From Rhodovulum sulfidophilum DSM 1374 (lineage in GTDB: Bacteria > Pseudomonadota > Alphaproteobacteria > Rhodobacterales > Rhodobacteraceae): DNA of 64,000 nucleotides. Position numbers and translations under genes: made by a program. How positions within the stretch are numbered: position 1 is the first letter of the stretch; each line of letters opens with the position of its first letter. Below, piece by piece: positions 38,122 to 46,704 of this stretch. The notes below the pieces were generated by a model. That model was given only the letters and a program-made list of their open reading frames with translations. It was not told the DNA's origin and did not search any database. The DNA lies in contig NZ_CP015418.1 in NCBI RefSeq assembly GCF_001633165.1, positions 3,782,001 through 3,846,000 on the forward strand, read 5' to 3'.

Positions 38122-39640
38122 GGTCGAACCCCTGCCCCGCCATCCAGGCCCCCAGTTCCGCCGGTGTCTTCGAGCCGCGCGGGAAGCCGGGCGACAGCCG
38201 CCCCTCGGACATGACATGGATCACGTCGGACAGCGCCAGGACCTCGTCGAGATCCTCGGAAATCAGCAATATGGCGGCGCCCGCATCCCGCGCCGCGATC
38301 AGGCATTCCTGCACGTAGGTCAGAGCCCCGATATCGAGCCCGCGCACGGGCTGGTTGGCCAGAATGATCCTGGGCCCCGCCTCCAGCGCGCGCCCCAGGA
38401 TCAGCTTTTGCATGTTGCCGCCCGACAGCAGCCGGATCCGGGCCTCGGGCCCGGGACAGCGCAGATCGTACGCGGCGATGATCTTCTCGGCATGGGTCCG
38501 CGCCGCGCGCCAGTTCATCCAGCCATGGCGGCTGTAGGGCGGACGGGCGTAATCCTCGAGAACGGCATTCTCGGTCAGGGTGAAATCGGCGATCGAGCCG
38601 GTGGCGTGGCGATCCTCGGGAATGCGCCCCACCCCGGCGGCCAGCGCCGCGCGGGGCGACCAGAGGCTGACCTCGGCGCCATGGACCTCGAGCCGTCCCT
38701 CATCGGGCGCGGTCATGCCGGAGACCAGATCGGCCAGCGCGCCCTGCCCGTTGCCCGACACGCCGGCAAGCCCGGTGATCTGCCCCGCCCGAAGGTCGAA
38801 GGTGACGCGGTTCAGCCCCGAGCGGCTGCCCTCGGGATGGCAGGTGACCTCCTTCAGCGACATCAGCGCGGGGCCCGGTGTGGCGGTCGAGGGCTGCGGC
38901 AGGCGCACCTCTTCGCCCACCATCATCTCGGCCAGGCGGTGGCGGTCGGTCTCGGCGGTGGCGACCTCGCCCGCGACGCGGCCATGGCGCAGCACGATCA
39001 CCCGGTCGGCCGCGGCCATGACCTCGTGCAGCTTGTGCGAGATGAAGATGACCGACAGGCCCCGGGCCACGGCCTTCCTGAGCGTCGCCAGCAGCGCGTC
39101 GGTCTCCTGCGGGGTCAGAACGGCGGTGGGTTCGTCGAGGATCAGAACCCGCGCCTCGCGGTAAAGCGCCTTCAGGATCTCGACCCGCTGGCGCTCGCCG
39201 ACGGAGAGATCGCGCACCTTGGCGTCGGGCCGCACCGCGAGGCCGAAATCCCGCGACAGCGCCGCGATCCGCGCCCGCGCGGCCGAACGCCCCAGACCCG
39301 CCCGCCAGAGCGGCCGGGTGCCCAGCAGGATGTTCTCTGTCACCGTGAGATTGCCCGCCAGGGTGAAATGCTGATGGACCATGCCGACGCCCGCGGCCAG
39401 CGCCGCCCCGGGCTGGCCGGGCGGCAGGGCCTGCCCCATCACCTCGACCGTGCCCGCATCGGCGGTGTAATGGCCGAAGAGGATGTTCATCAGCGTGGTC
39501 TTGCCCGCGCCGTTCTCGCCCAGAAGCGCGAGGACCTCGCCCCTGTGCAGGGCGAAGCCGATATTATCATTGGCTCTCAGCGCCCCGAAGCTCTTGGTGA
39601 TCCCCTCGAGCTTCAGGACGACCGGTCGGTTGCCGGACAT
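38111..39640 (-). CDS. ABC transporter ATP-binding protein, tandem NBD, nucleoside type
   Basis: A 509 aa protein with two nucleotide-binding domains. The first is canonical: GENGAGKTTL, LSVGERQRVEI, LILDEPTA. The second is degenerate, as is normal in this family: GVSGNGQGALADL lacks the Walker lysine and RIILANQPVRG lacks the Walker B Asp; LLSGGNMQKLIL is kept. It energises the two permeases downstream. The start shares TGATG with the binding-protein stop. Confidence 0.94.
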   Translation of the reverse strand: MSGNRPVVLKLEGITKSFGALRANDNIGFALHRGEVLALLGENGAGKTTLMNILFGHYTADAGTVEVMGQALPPGQPGAALAAGVGMVHQHFTLAGNLTVTENILLGTRPLWRAGLGRSAARARIAALSRDFGLAVRPDAKVRDLSVGERQRVEILKALYREARVLILDEPTAVLTPQETDALLATLRKAVARGLSVIFISHKLHEVMAAADRVIVLRHGRVAGEVATAETDRHRLAEMMVGEEVRLPQPSTATPGPALMSLKEVTCHPEGSRSGLNRVTFDLRAGQITGLAGVSGNGQGALADLVSGMTAPDEGRLEVHGAEVSLWSPRAALAAGVGRIPEDRHATGSIADFTLTENAVLEDYARPPYSRHGWMNWRAARTHAEKIIAAYDLRCPGPEARIRLLSGGNMQKLILGRALEAGPRIILANQPVRGLDIGALTYVQECLIAARDAGAAILLISEDLDEVLALSDVIHVMSEGRLSPGFPRGSKTPAELGAWMAGQGFDHAA

Positions 39641-40668
39641 CAGGAGGACTTGGGCTCTTTGTCGTTGATCTCGACGATGAAATCGCCCGCCTTGATCGCG
39701 GCTTCTTTCTGCGCGATCAGATCCATGGCCGATTGCGGAACCTTGCCCGCGAAGGTGCCAAGCGGCGCCAGCGAACAGCCGCCTTCCTTCATGAAGGAAT
39801 AGACGCCGTAATCATCCGCCTTGAAGCTGCCCGCCGAGACGTTCTTCAGCGCGGCGGCCAGCGTCGGCGCGAAGTCCCAGATCGCCGAGGCGACCACGGT
39901 CTCGGGATAGTCGGGCTGGGTGTCGATGACATTGCCGATGGCCAGCACGCCCTTTTCCTGCGCCGCATCCGAGACGCCGAAGCGTTCGGCATAAAGCAGG
40001 TCGGCCCCGTTCTCGATCATCGCGAAGGCGGTTTCCTTGGCCTTCGGCGGGTCGAACCAGGATCCGATGAAGCTGACCTGGAAGGTGGCGTCGGGCTTCA
40101 CCTCGCGCACGCCAGCCAGGAAGGCATGCATCAGCCGGTTCACCTCGGGGATCGGGAAGCCGCCGACCATGCCGATATTCCCGGTCTTGGTCATCGCCCC
40201 GGCGACGATGCCCGAGAGATAAGAGGCATCCTGGATATAGTTGTCGAAGACGGCGAGGTTGGGATAATCCGGGTCCGGCTTGAAGGACGAGCCCATCAGG
40301 AAGGCGGTCTCGGGATAGTCCAGCACGACCTCGCGCGCTTCCTGCTCGACCCCGAAGATCTCGCCCATGATCAGCTTGACGCCCTGCTCGGCATATTCGC
40401 GCATGACGCGGGGATAGTCGGTATTGGTGGTGTTCTCGGAGAAGGCATAGGTGATCTCTCCCGCCGCCCTGGCCGCATCGGCGGCCTTGTGCAACCGGCT
40501 CACCCATTGCTGTTCCACCGGCACCGTGTAGATGCCCGCCACGCTGACCGGCTCGGCCGCCAGCCCGCGCCGCGGCCAGAGCCCAAGCCCCAGCCCGGCC
40601 GCCGCACCGGCCCCGCCCAGCAAGAGCCCGCGCCGTCCGATCGCGATCCCGTCCCGCGTTGTCGCCAT
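39640..40668 (-). CDS. BMP-family substrate-binding protein
   Basis: A 342 aa periplasmic binding protein of the BMP/PnrA-like family that delivers nucleosides or purines. The N-terminus (GRRGLLLGGAGAAAGLGLG) is a Tat-like signal with twin Arg; there is no lipobox Cys, so it is soluble instead of lipid-anchored. The mature part begins near AEPVSVAGIYTVP. It is the first gene of the operon and has AAGGT just upstream of the ATG at 40668. Confidence 0.9.
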   Translation of the reverse strand: MATTRDGIAIGRRGLLLGGAGAAAGLGLGLWPRRGLAAEPVSVAGIYTVPVEQQWVSRLHKAADAARAAGEITYAFSENTTNTDYPRVMREYAEQGVKLIMGEIFGVEQEAREVVLDYPETAFLMGSSFKPDPDYPNLAVFDNYIQDASYLSGIVAGAMTKTGNIGMVGGFPIPEVNRLMHAFLAGVREVKPDATFQVSFIGSWFDPPKAKETAFAMIENGADLLYAERFGVSDAAQEKGVLAIGNVIDTQPDYPETVVASAIWDFAPTLAAALKNVSAGSFKADDYGVYSFMKEGGCSLAPLGTFAGKVPQSAMDLIAQKEAAIKAGDFIVEINDKEPKSS

Positions 40669-41062
40669 ACCTTCATCCCCTGTTAACCTGTCCCCGTGGA
40701 TGACGGCATTCGGCGCCATCGGCCGGGATTTTGGAATGCCCGGACAGTGCCACGGGCGACCGGCGAAGGAAAGACCGCTCGTTTCCAGGGCCGGGGCGCA
40801 ACGCCTGCCCGATGAATGGGCAATTCGCTTTCCATCCAGGCCGTTCCCGCCTCGTCCATATGGGCCCGCGCCCCGCATCGCGGATCGGCATCGGCCGGAA
40901 ACGGCAACAGCGGCAGCGCCGGGGCGGTTAGGCCGGTCATGCCCGAACGCTGGCGGCATCCAGCTATGACCCGGCCGCCCTCAGGATTGCCCGCATCGGC
41001 GGCCGCCAGGGCGCGCGACCCGGGCATCCGCATCAAGCTTTCGAACCGGAACTGACGAGCCC
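40669..41062. other. Intergenic region upstream of the nucleoside transporter operon
   Basis: This contains the promoter of the BMP operon (near 40670-40760) and otherwise no convincing coding sequence. Short open frames on both strands show no family signal. I see no riboswitch-like fold that I can support. Confidence 0.35.
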
Positions 41063-41925
41063 TGACCTGCTCCCCGTAGAGTCCGCGGTTATTAGTTCGC
41101 TCTGTTCAGGTTTTGGTCCTCTACTGACCGTTGGTGATACTCCCGCGGGATGAGCCCGTGGAGGCTCGAATGCGGGCGGTGGTGATTGTAATCCTCGCGC
41201 CAAGCCGCGATCAGGTCTCGGGCATGGCGCAAGTTGGCAAACATGTGCTCGTTCAGGCACTCGTCACGCAGTCGGCCATTGAAGCTTTCCACGGTGAGCG
41301 TCGCAGCGCCATCGGTTCGAGCGAGCCGCGAACGTTTTGCATTGGCTTGCCAGGGGCAATGTAGTGCCACTCGACCTTGCGACCCTCCTGCCATTTCAGG
41401 ATGGCGTTCGACGTCAGTTCCGTTCCGTTGTCGCTGACCACCATGCAGGGGGAGCCGCGCAGTCGGGCGATGTTGTCCAGTTCACGCGCCACGCGTTGCC
41501 CGGAAAGGGACGTGTCGACCACGCAGGCCAGGCACTCCCGGCTGAAGTCGTCGATGACGCACAGAACCCGGAAACGACGCCCGTCTGACAGGCTATCCGA
41601 CACGAAGTCCAGCGACCATCTTTGGTTCGGGCCTTGCGGGGTTGCCATCGGCGCACGGGTGCCAATCGCCCGTTTCCGGCCACCACGCTTGCGCACCGTC
41701 AGGCCCTCTTCGAGGTAGATCCGATAGAGTTTCTTCCAGTTCACTTTCCAGCCCTCCCTGTTCAGCAGAATGTGCAGGCGCCGATAACCGAACCGCCTGC
41801 GTTCCCCGGACAACTCTTTCAAACGCTGACGCAGTCCTTGGTCCTGCGGCCTGCTTGACCTTCGCCGATAGACACGCGGATCAAGCCCGGCCAGAGGAGC
41901 GGCGCGTCTCGCAGATGCTCGCGCG
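41063..41925 (-). pseudogene. Decayed IS3-family element, transposase orfB
   Basis: Reading leftward from about 41925, the frame carries GLDPRVYRRRS and then RRFGYRRLHILLNREGW, the HTH_21/integrase start. The DDE core follows with WSLDFVSDSL, VIDDFSREC and VVSDNGTE. The frame is broken at about 41290-41335, where about 35 extra bases sit between GKPMQN and the expected VESFNGRLRDECLNEH, which continues in another frame to the stop at 41092. A likely terminal repeat (TGACCTGCTCCCC) begins at 41063. The orfA half and the other end are missing. Confidence 0.85.
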
Positions 41926-42064
41926 CGGTCGGCAGCAGTTTGACGAGGTCTGCATGCTCGACATGCTCAACCCGGTTGAAGCCTTGGCCTGCCCAGAGGG
42001 TTGCGCCGAGTACGAGCCCTTCGCCGCCTGACCTGAACAAACATCGTCCCGGCACCATGACGCC

Positions 42065-42470
42065 TTGTCCCGGAATGGGTCAGGGCTCGAACAACCGTGC
42101 CGGATCGCGCTTCGGCGGCGATCAGCATGGGATGAGCTGCCGCACGCAAGTGGTGAACGGCTTCCTCCAGCAAATCGACCGACTGACACGCACGCTGGGC
42201 GTGATCCTGATCGGGGACTGCAACCAGATCAGCAGACTGGACCCTGCGATCACACGCCCTGGACGCATTGACCAAATTGAGCGGATGCCACCTCCGTCGA
42301 TCGCGGACATCAGGCGGATCCTGGGCAAAGTGCTGGCGGACAACCTCACGCGATCCTTCATGAATTCATCGAAGCCGCGCGCCTGCCGCAGGATGTGGTC
42401 TCCCTTTGGCTGCGGCGCGTGCCAGAGTGTTTCGCAAGAACCCGACACTGACAGCTGTCGCTGAGCAACA
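42065..42470 (+). pseudogene. Fragment of an AAA+ ATPase
   Basis: A frame in this stretch reads RTQVVNGFLQQIDRLTRT, then GVILIGDCN and RLDPAITRPGRIDQIE, the sensor-1/arginine-finger part of an AAA+ (FtsH/Cdc48-like) module, then IRRILGKVLADNL. The Walker A region is absent upstream. Near 42355 a shift to another frame restores coding-like sequence (EFIEAARLPQDVVSLWLRR) for about 25 codons. It is an internal fragment, probably carried in with the neighbouring insertion-sequence debris. Confidence 0.65.
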
Positions 42471-42931
42471 ACGGACCGTTCGATCGCTTGTCTCATCGCT
42501 CGCAGACTGAGCCACGAGAGCGACCGGATGGTCGGGCGCAGAGGCGCGGCCTGACGTCCAGCGGAAAGAGGGTCGCATCACGAGATCGGTGCCGCCAAGC
42601 TGCCGAAATCCAGCTCCGCATCGCCTGCATCAACGGCCCTCGGCGTGTTGAAACTCGCATTCGAGCGGGCCGCGGTGGCGCCGACGTCAGGGCCCGCTCC
42701 GCGCTTGGCGTCCTGCAAGACCTCTGACCCGGACATGCGGGCGGCAGGTCCTGCGTTGCGGTGCGGATATCCGCGTCGTGCCGATAAGTCTCGTAGCTGT
42801 AAAAGCTGGTGGTGCGAGCGGTTTCGGAAGATACGGGAAAAAACCCGGCATGACCGCGCATGAGGTACTCGGCGCGAAAGACATTCCGAACATTCAGGCC
42901 CTAGGGGGCGATGTCCGGCTTGGGGAGGGTG
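42471..42931. other. Non-coding or decayed stretch beside tRNA-Gly
   Basis: No recognisable gene. Open frames on both strands have no family signal and no good ribosome sites. The segment joins the AAA+ fragment to the 3' end of tRNA-Gly and may be eroded mobile DNA. Confidence 0.35.
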
Positions 42932-43005
42932 TGGAGCGGGTAGCGGGAATCGAACCCGCACCAAGAGCTTGGAAGGCTCGTGTGATACCATTTCACCATA
43001 CCCGC
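42932..43005 (-). tRNA. tRNA-Gly (UCC)
   Basis: A 74 base cloverleaf on the minus strand. The acceptor stem is GCGGGTA paired with TACCCGC, followed by discriminator T and an encoded CCA. The anticodon loop is CTTCCAA, giving UCC. The T loop is GGGTTCGATTCCC. The insertion debris lies directly beyond its 3' end. Confidence 0.95.
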
Positions 43006-43158
43006 GAAAGGCACATCGTAGGTATGTCACGTCCCTACTCAGGTCAAGTCGCTTGTTGGGCCGGGGCGGGCGGGACCGGATCGAAGGGAAGTGCGGGGCG
43101 CTCGGCGGGGGCGGGCGCCTCGCACAAGGCGCGGCCCCGGTCCCCGTCGGAGCGCCGG

Positions 43159-43374
43159 TCAGGCGTTGCGGGAGGCTTCGGCGGCGATCGCGCCGATATC
43201 GCAACGGTGTATGCCCAGATCCTTCAGGTCGCGGTCGGACAGGGCCGACAATTCGCGGATGGTCTGGCGGCGGATGCCATAGCGGCGGCCGGCCTGGCGG
43301 ATGTCTTCGGCGAGGGCGCTCAGGCGGGTGATGAAAGCCGCATTCGGTGCGGCGACATGGGTCAGCGTGGTCAT
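43159..43374 (-). CDS. DUF1127 small protein
   Basis: A 71 aa protein whose C-terminal half is the DUF1127 helix pair (IRELSALSDRDLKDLGIHRCDIG). The N-terminus is unrelated to the other DUF1127 protein of this window. Members of the family act as small RNA-binding or stress-related regulators in Rhodobacter and Agrobacterium. I looked downstream for the CCUCCUCCC-motif sRNAs that accompany R. sphaeroides ccaF1 and saw none. Confidence 0.85.
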   Translation of the reverse strand: MTTLTHVAAPNAAFITRLSALAEDIRQAGRRYGIRRQTIRELSALSDRDLKDLGIHRCDIGAIAAEASRNA

Positions 43375-43732
43375 GGTCTTGTCCTTTGGTCACTGGCGTC
43401 AGACATCTAAGGAATTGCACCATGGGCACAATCGCCGACCCGGTATTGCCGCCATGCACCTCCTGCAAGGGACGCAGGGAGCTGCAAACATTGACCCTGG
43501 GGGCGGTATCATTGTGGCTTTCCGGTCACTCCGCCCTGCCGATTGCACGAGGGCCGGGAGGCCGGATCGGTCTGCCCTCTTACCAGAGCAGTTGCCTATG
43601 ACCGGACGATCAAGCGTCGAAGCCGCCTTTCGCGGCGTCTTGCCTTTGCCTCGGGAGGGCAGGACTTTCCGGAGCTTCACCGCGCAAGCGGACTGTAGTG
43701 AACACAATGGCAAAGTGAAAGGAACGCCATCA
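43375..43732. other. Intergenic region with a long inverted repeat
   Basis: No gene is supported. It holds the divergent promoters of the DUF1127 gene and the two-gene operon. TCCGGTCA (43521-43528) and TGACCGGA (43599-43606) form an 8 bp perfect inverted repeat enclosing 70 bases, inside which GGCC-GGGA-GGCC (43553-43564) forms a small hairpin. The ribosome site AAAGGA for the next gene is at the right end. Confidence 0.45.
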
Positions 43733-43963
43733 ATGAAAGAATATTCCCTGACAAGCATTCGAACGGCCATGGCCGTGGCTGACGCCGCCGAGAAGTGGGG
43801 TGAAGCCACACTGGAACTCAACGGCTACTCGTTCAACCTGACCGACACCGGCGATTCTCAACTGCTGTCGATCATCATGCAACACGAACCGTCCGCCGAC
43901 AAAGTTCGCGATTTGCTCGCCAACCTGACCGAAGCCGTCAAGAATAGCGAGGTGTCAGCATGA
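43733..43963 (+). CDS. Small protein of unknown function (first gene of a two-gene operon)
   Basis: A 76 aa soluble acidic protein, start MKEYSLTSIRTAM, with AAAGGA upstream. A helix (residues 8-24) is followed by a short beta-like segment (ATLELNGYSFNLTDTG) and a second helical part (PSADKVRDLLANLTEAV). No membrane segment, signal or metal motif is visible. The stop overlaps the next start as ATGA, so the two proteins are made together. I do not recognise the family. Codon use is less GC-biased than in the housekeeping genes, which suggests acquisition. Confidence 0.7.
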   Translation: MKEYSLTSIRTAMAVADAAEKWGEATLELNGYSFNLTDTGDSQLLSIIMQHEPSADKVRDLLANLTEAVKNSEVSA

Positions 43964-44178
43964 ACCACGATCAGACCCGCGCGAGGGCGAAGCTGCGCGA
44001 CCAACTGCAAGAGACGTTGCGTGACCGAGATGCGTTCCATGGCAAGCCGACGCAACGGCTTGCTGCCGAGATCGCAGCACAGTTGATCGACCAAGAGCGG
44101 CAGTCGCCGTGGGCGCTCTGCCATACCATCGAGCAAATCGACGTTTTGCGCAGACGCCTTGCCGTAGCGAAGGTGTGA
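43960..44178 (+). CDS. Small protein of unknown function (second gene of the operon)
   Basis: A 72 aa, highly charged, apparently all-helical protein (RARAKLRDQLQETLRDRDAF, then AAEIAAQLIDQERQ and a final HTIEQIDVLRRRLAVAKV). It could form a coiled coil. It is translationally coupled to the preceding gene and followed by an intrinsic terminator. No family recognised. A partner or toxin-antitoxin-like relationship is possible but nothing in the sequence proves it. Confidence 0.7.
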   Translation: MNHDQTRARAKLRDQLQETLRDRDAFHGKPTQRLAAEIAAQLIDQERQSPWALCHTIEQIDVLRRRLAVAKV

Positions 44179-44225
44179 ACCGCCTAATGTTGTAGAGTTG
44201 TTGCAGAGCCTACCAAAAACGACAA

Positions 44226-44250
44226 AAGCCGCCCTTCGGGGCGGCCTTTA
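44226..44250 (+). terminator. Intrinsic terminator of the two-gene operon
   Basis: GCCGCCC (44228-44234), loop TTCG, GGGCGGC (44239-44245), flanked by AAAA on the left and CTTTA on the right. It lies 48 bases after the second stop codon. Confidence 0.85.
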
Positions 44251-44275
44251 TCGTGTTGTAATCTCTAGGAGATTT

Positions 44276-44350
44276 TGGCTCCGGCGGTAGGGATCGAACC
44301 TACGACCAATTGATTAACAGTCAACTGCTCTACCGCTGAGCTACGCCGGA
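44276..44350 (-). tRNA. tRNA-Asn (GUU)
   Basis: A 75 base cloverleaf on the minus strand. The 5' end TCCGGCG pairs with CGCCGGA, then discriminator G and encoded CCA. The anticodon loop CTGTTAA gives GUU. The D arm is GCTCAGCGGTAGAGC and the T loop GGTTCGATCCC. Confidence 0.95.
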
Positions 44351-44420
44351 ACGTGAGAGGGCATATAGCAAGTCGTTTCAGGCGCGTCCAGAGGGATCTG
44401 GCGAAAAAATTCAGACGGCG

Positions 44421-45341
44421 TCAGACCAGCCGCCAGACCGCCTCTGTCACTGCTCCACCCTCGGCGACGGCAAGAGATTTATCCCTCAATTCAATGAGGT
44501 GCGCCAGAACGTTGCGGGTCGCGGCCGGCAGCAGAGCGGGCGGCGTGTCGGTGTAGATCGCCCGGGCCAGGGCTGCAGGCGTCGCCGGAGCTTCGGAGAG
44601 CAGCGCGAGCAGTCGCGCGCCGCGGGCACGGCGATGGGCGGCAAGCGTCGCGACCCGTCCCGGGCCATCGGCGACGGGGGCGCCATGGGCGGGCAGGAAA
44701 CAGCGCTCGGGCCGTCCGGCCAGCCGCTCGAGCGATGACATGAAGGCACCGAGATCGCCATCGGGGGGCGAGACCATCGAGCTGGCCCAGCCCATCACAT
44801 GATCGCCGGTAAAAAGCGCCGCTCCGTCCGGGTCGAGACCGCTCCAGGCCAGACACAGATGGTTGCCCATATGGCCCGGCGTGTGCAGGGCGGTCAGGCG
44901 CCAGTCAGGGGTGACCAGCACCGCCCCGTCGGCCAGACGCTCATCCGGCCGGAACGCGGCGTCGACCCCCTCCCCGCCCCCAAGCCCCGCGAGCCCGGCC
45001 AGATCGGCCCGCCGGCCGGCGCTGCTGTCTCCGAAGGCGAAAACCGGCGCGCCGGTCGCCTCGGCCAGCGGACGGGCCAGACCGGAATGGTCGAGATGGG
45101 AATGGGTGACGAGGATCCGCGTGACCCTCTCGCCGGGCGCGAGCGCCGCCAGCAATGCGTCGAGATGCGGCCGGAGCGCCGGGCCGGGATCGACCACCGC
45201 CACCTCTCCCTCGCCCAGGATGTAGCTGTTGGTCCCGCGGAAGGTCATCGGCGAGGGGTTGGGGGCGAGGACACGGCGCAGCCCCGGTGCCAGCCGGTCG
45301 ACCCGGCCGGGCATGGGATCAAAGGTGGCGGGCTCGTCCAT
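44421..45341 (-). CDS. Metallo-beta-lactamase-fold hydrolase
   Basis: A 306 aa MBL-fold protein like LACTB2/beta-lactamase-like hydrolases. Metal motif THSHLDHSG, later HTPGHMGNH and FTGDHVMGW, plus a C-terminal winged-helix-like tail (RNVLAHLIELRDKSL). Such proteins act as single-strand endoribonucleases or thioester hydrolases; which applies is not clear. Of two adjacent ATG codons the second (45341) has better spacing from AGGGG. Confidence 0.88.
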   Translation of the reverse strand: MDEPATFDPMPGRVDRLAPGLRRVLAPNPSPMTFRGTNSYILGEGEVAVVDPGPALRPHLDALLAALAPGERVTRILVTHSHLDHSGLARPLAEATGAPVFAFGDSSAGRRADLAGLAGLGGGEGVDAAFRPDERLADGAVLVTPDWRLTALHTPGHMGNHLCLAWSGLDPDGAALFTGDHVMGWASSMVSPPDGDLGAFMSSLERLAGRPERCFLPAHGAPVADGPGRVATLAAHRRARGARLLALLSEAPATPAALARAIYTDTPPALLPAATRNVLAHLIELRDKSLAVAEGGAVTEAVWRLV

Positions 45342-45384
45342 CATTCCCCTTTCGTCGACGCGGCGGCGCCGATATGGCTTTAGC

Positions 45385-46704
45385 ATGGTGGAGCGCTGGA
45401 TCAAACGGATGCTGCCGCGGGGGCTCTATGGCCGGGCCGCGCTGATTCTGATCGTGCCGATCGTCACGATCCAGCTGGTCGTGTCGGTGGTCTTCATTCA
45501 GCGTCACTTCGCCGATGTCACCCAGCAGATGACCAAGGCTCTGGTGCTGGAACTGGCCTACCTGACCCGGATCGTGGACGCCGCGCCCGATCTGGCCGCC
45601 GCACGATCCGAGGCCGGCGCCGTGGCCCGGCCGCTGGAGCTGGCGCTGACGCTGCCGACCGACGCGCCGCGGGAGATCAGTCGCAGATTCTACGACCTGT
45701 CCGGCAAGACCGTCACCGCCACATTGCGCCAGGGCCTGCCGGGCTTCACCGGGATCGACCTCGCGACCGATACCGCCCGCGTCTGGGTCGGGATCGTGAC
45801 CGACAAGGGACCGATGGAGGTGTCGTTCAACCGCCGCCGGGTCTCGGCAACCAACCCGCACCAATTGCTTGTGCTGATGATGTTCACCAGCGCATTGATG
45901 ACGCTGATCGCCTTCCTGTTCCTGCGCAACCAGCTCCGTCCGATCCGGCGCCTCGCCCGCGCCGCCGACGCCTTCGGCAAGGGCCGCCCGATTCCCTACC
46001 GCCCGACCGGGGCGACCGAGGTCCGGGCCGCGGGGCGTGCCTTTCTCGACATGCGGGCCCGGATGGAACGCCAGATCGAACAGCGGACGCTGATGCTGTC
46101 GGGGGTCAGCCATGACCTGCGCACGCCGCTGACCCGGCTCAAGCTGGAATTGTCGATGGCCGAGGACAGCCCCGAGACCCGGGCGATGCTGCGCGACATC
46201 AACGACATGGGGCGGATGATCGACACCTTCCTCGATTTCTCGCGCGCCGATGCGCTGGACGACCCCGAGGAGCTCGATCCGGCCGCGCTGCTCATGCGCG
46301 TGGCAGAGCGTGCGCGCGCCGGCGGCGGCGCGGTCGACATCGGCGCGCTGCCCCCCGCAGAGCCTGCCTCGCTGCGGCCGATGGCGGTCGAACGCGCGCT
46401 GCAGAACCTGATCGACAATGGCCTGCGCCATGGCAACCGGGTGGCGCTGTCGCTCTATCTCCGGCCGGGCGCGCTGGTCTTCACCGTCGAGGATGACGGG
46501 CCGGGCATCCCCGAAGCCCAGCGCGAACTGGCGATGCAGCCGTTTCAGCGGCTCGACGCGGCGCGCAACCAGAACCGCGGCACCGGCGTGGGGCTCGGGC
46601 TGGCCATTGCCGCCGATATCGCCCGCGGCCATGGCGGCGCACTGCATCTGGGCACCAGCGACCGGCTGGGCGGTCTGCGGGCAGATCTGGTTCTGGCACG
46701 CTGA
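45385..46704 (+). CDS. EnvZ-like sensor histidine kinase
   Basis: A 439 aa inner-membrane kinase. Membrane helices are at about residues 18-38 and 155-176, enclosing a periplasmic domain. A HAMP segment (LRNQLRPIRRLARAADAFGKG) follows, then the H-box GVSHDLRTPLTRLKLEL, N-box LQNLIDNGLRHG, DDGPGIPEAQ and GTGVGLGLAI. These match OmpR-partner EnvZ kinases. No response regulator gene is adjacent, so its partner is encoded elsewhere. It is divergent from the MBL gene with only 43 bases between starts. Confidence 0.93.
   Translation: MVERWIKRMLPRGLYGRAALILIVPIVTIQLVVSVVFIQRHFADVTQQMTKALVLELAYLTRIVDAAPDLAAARSEAGAVARPLELALTLPTDAPREISRRFYDLSGKTVTATLRQGLPGFTGIDLATDTARVWVGIVTDKGPMEVSFNRRRVSATNPHQLLVLMMFTSALMTLIAFLFLRNQLRPIRRLARAADAFGKGRPIPYRPTGATEVRAAGRAFLDMRARMERQIEQRTLMLSGVSHDLRTPLTRLKLELSMAEDSPETRAMLRDINDMGRMIDTFLDFSRADALDDPEELDPAALLMRVAERARAGGGAVDIGALPPAEPASLRPMAVERALQNLIDNGLRHGNRVALSLYLRPGALVFTVEDDGPGIPEAQRELAMQPFQRLDAARNQNRGTGVGLGLAIAADIARGHGGALHLGTSDRLGGLRADLVLAR

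Noticed and set aside
40669..41062. Purine-type riboswitch in front of the nucleoside transporter operon
   Set aside because: The context invites it, but I could not find the conserved core or a three-way junction in this segment.
43521..43606. tRNA-Sec or other long-variable-arm tRNA
   Set aside because: The 8 bp closing stem and length fit superficially, but there is no T-loop GGTTCGA, no recognisable anticodon stem and no D-loop GG on either strand.
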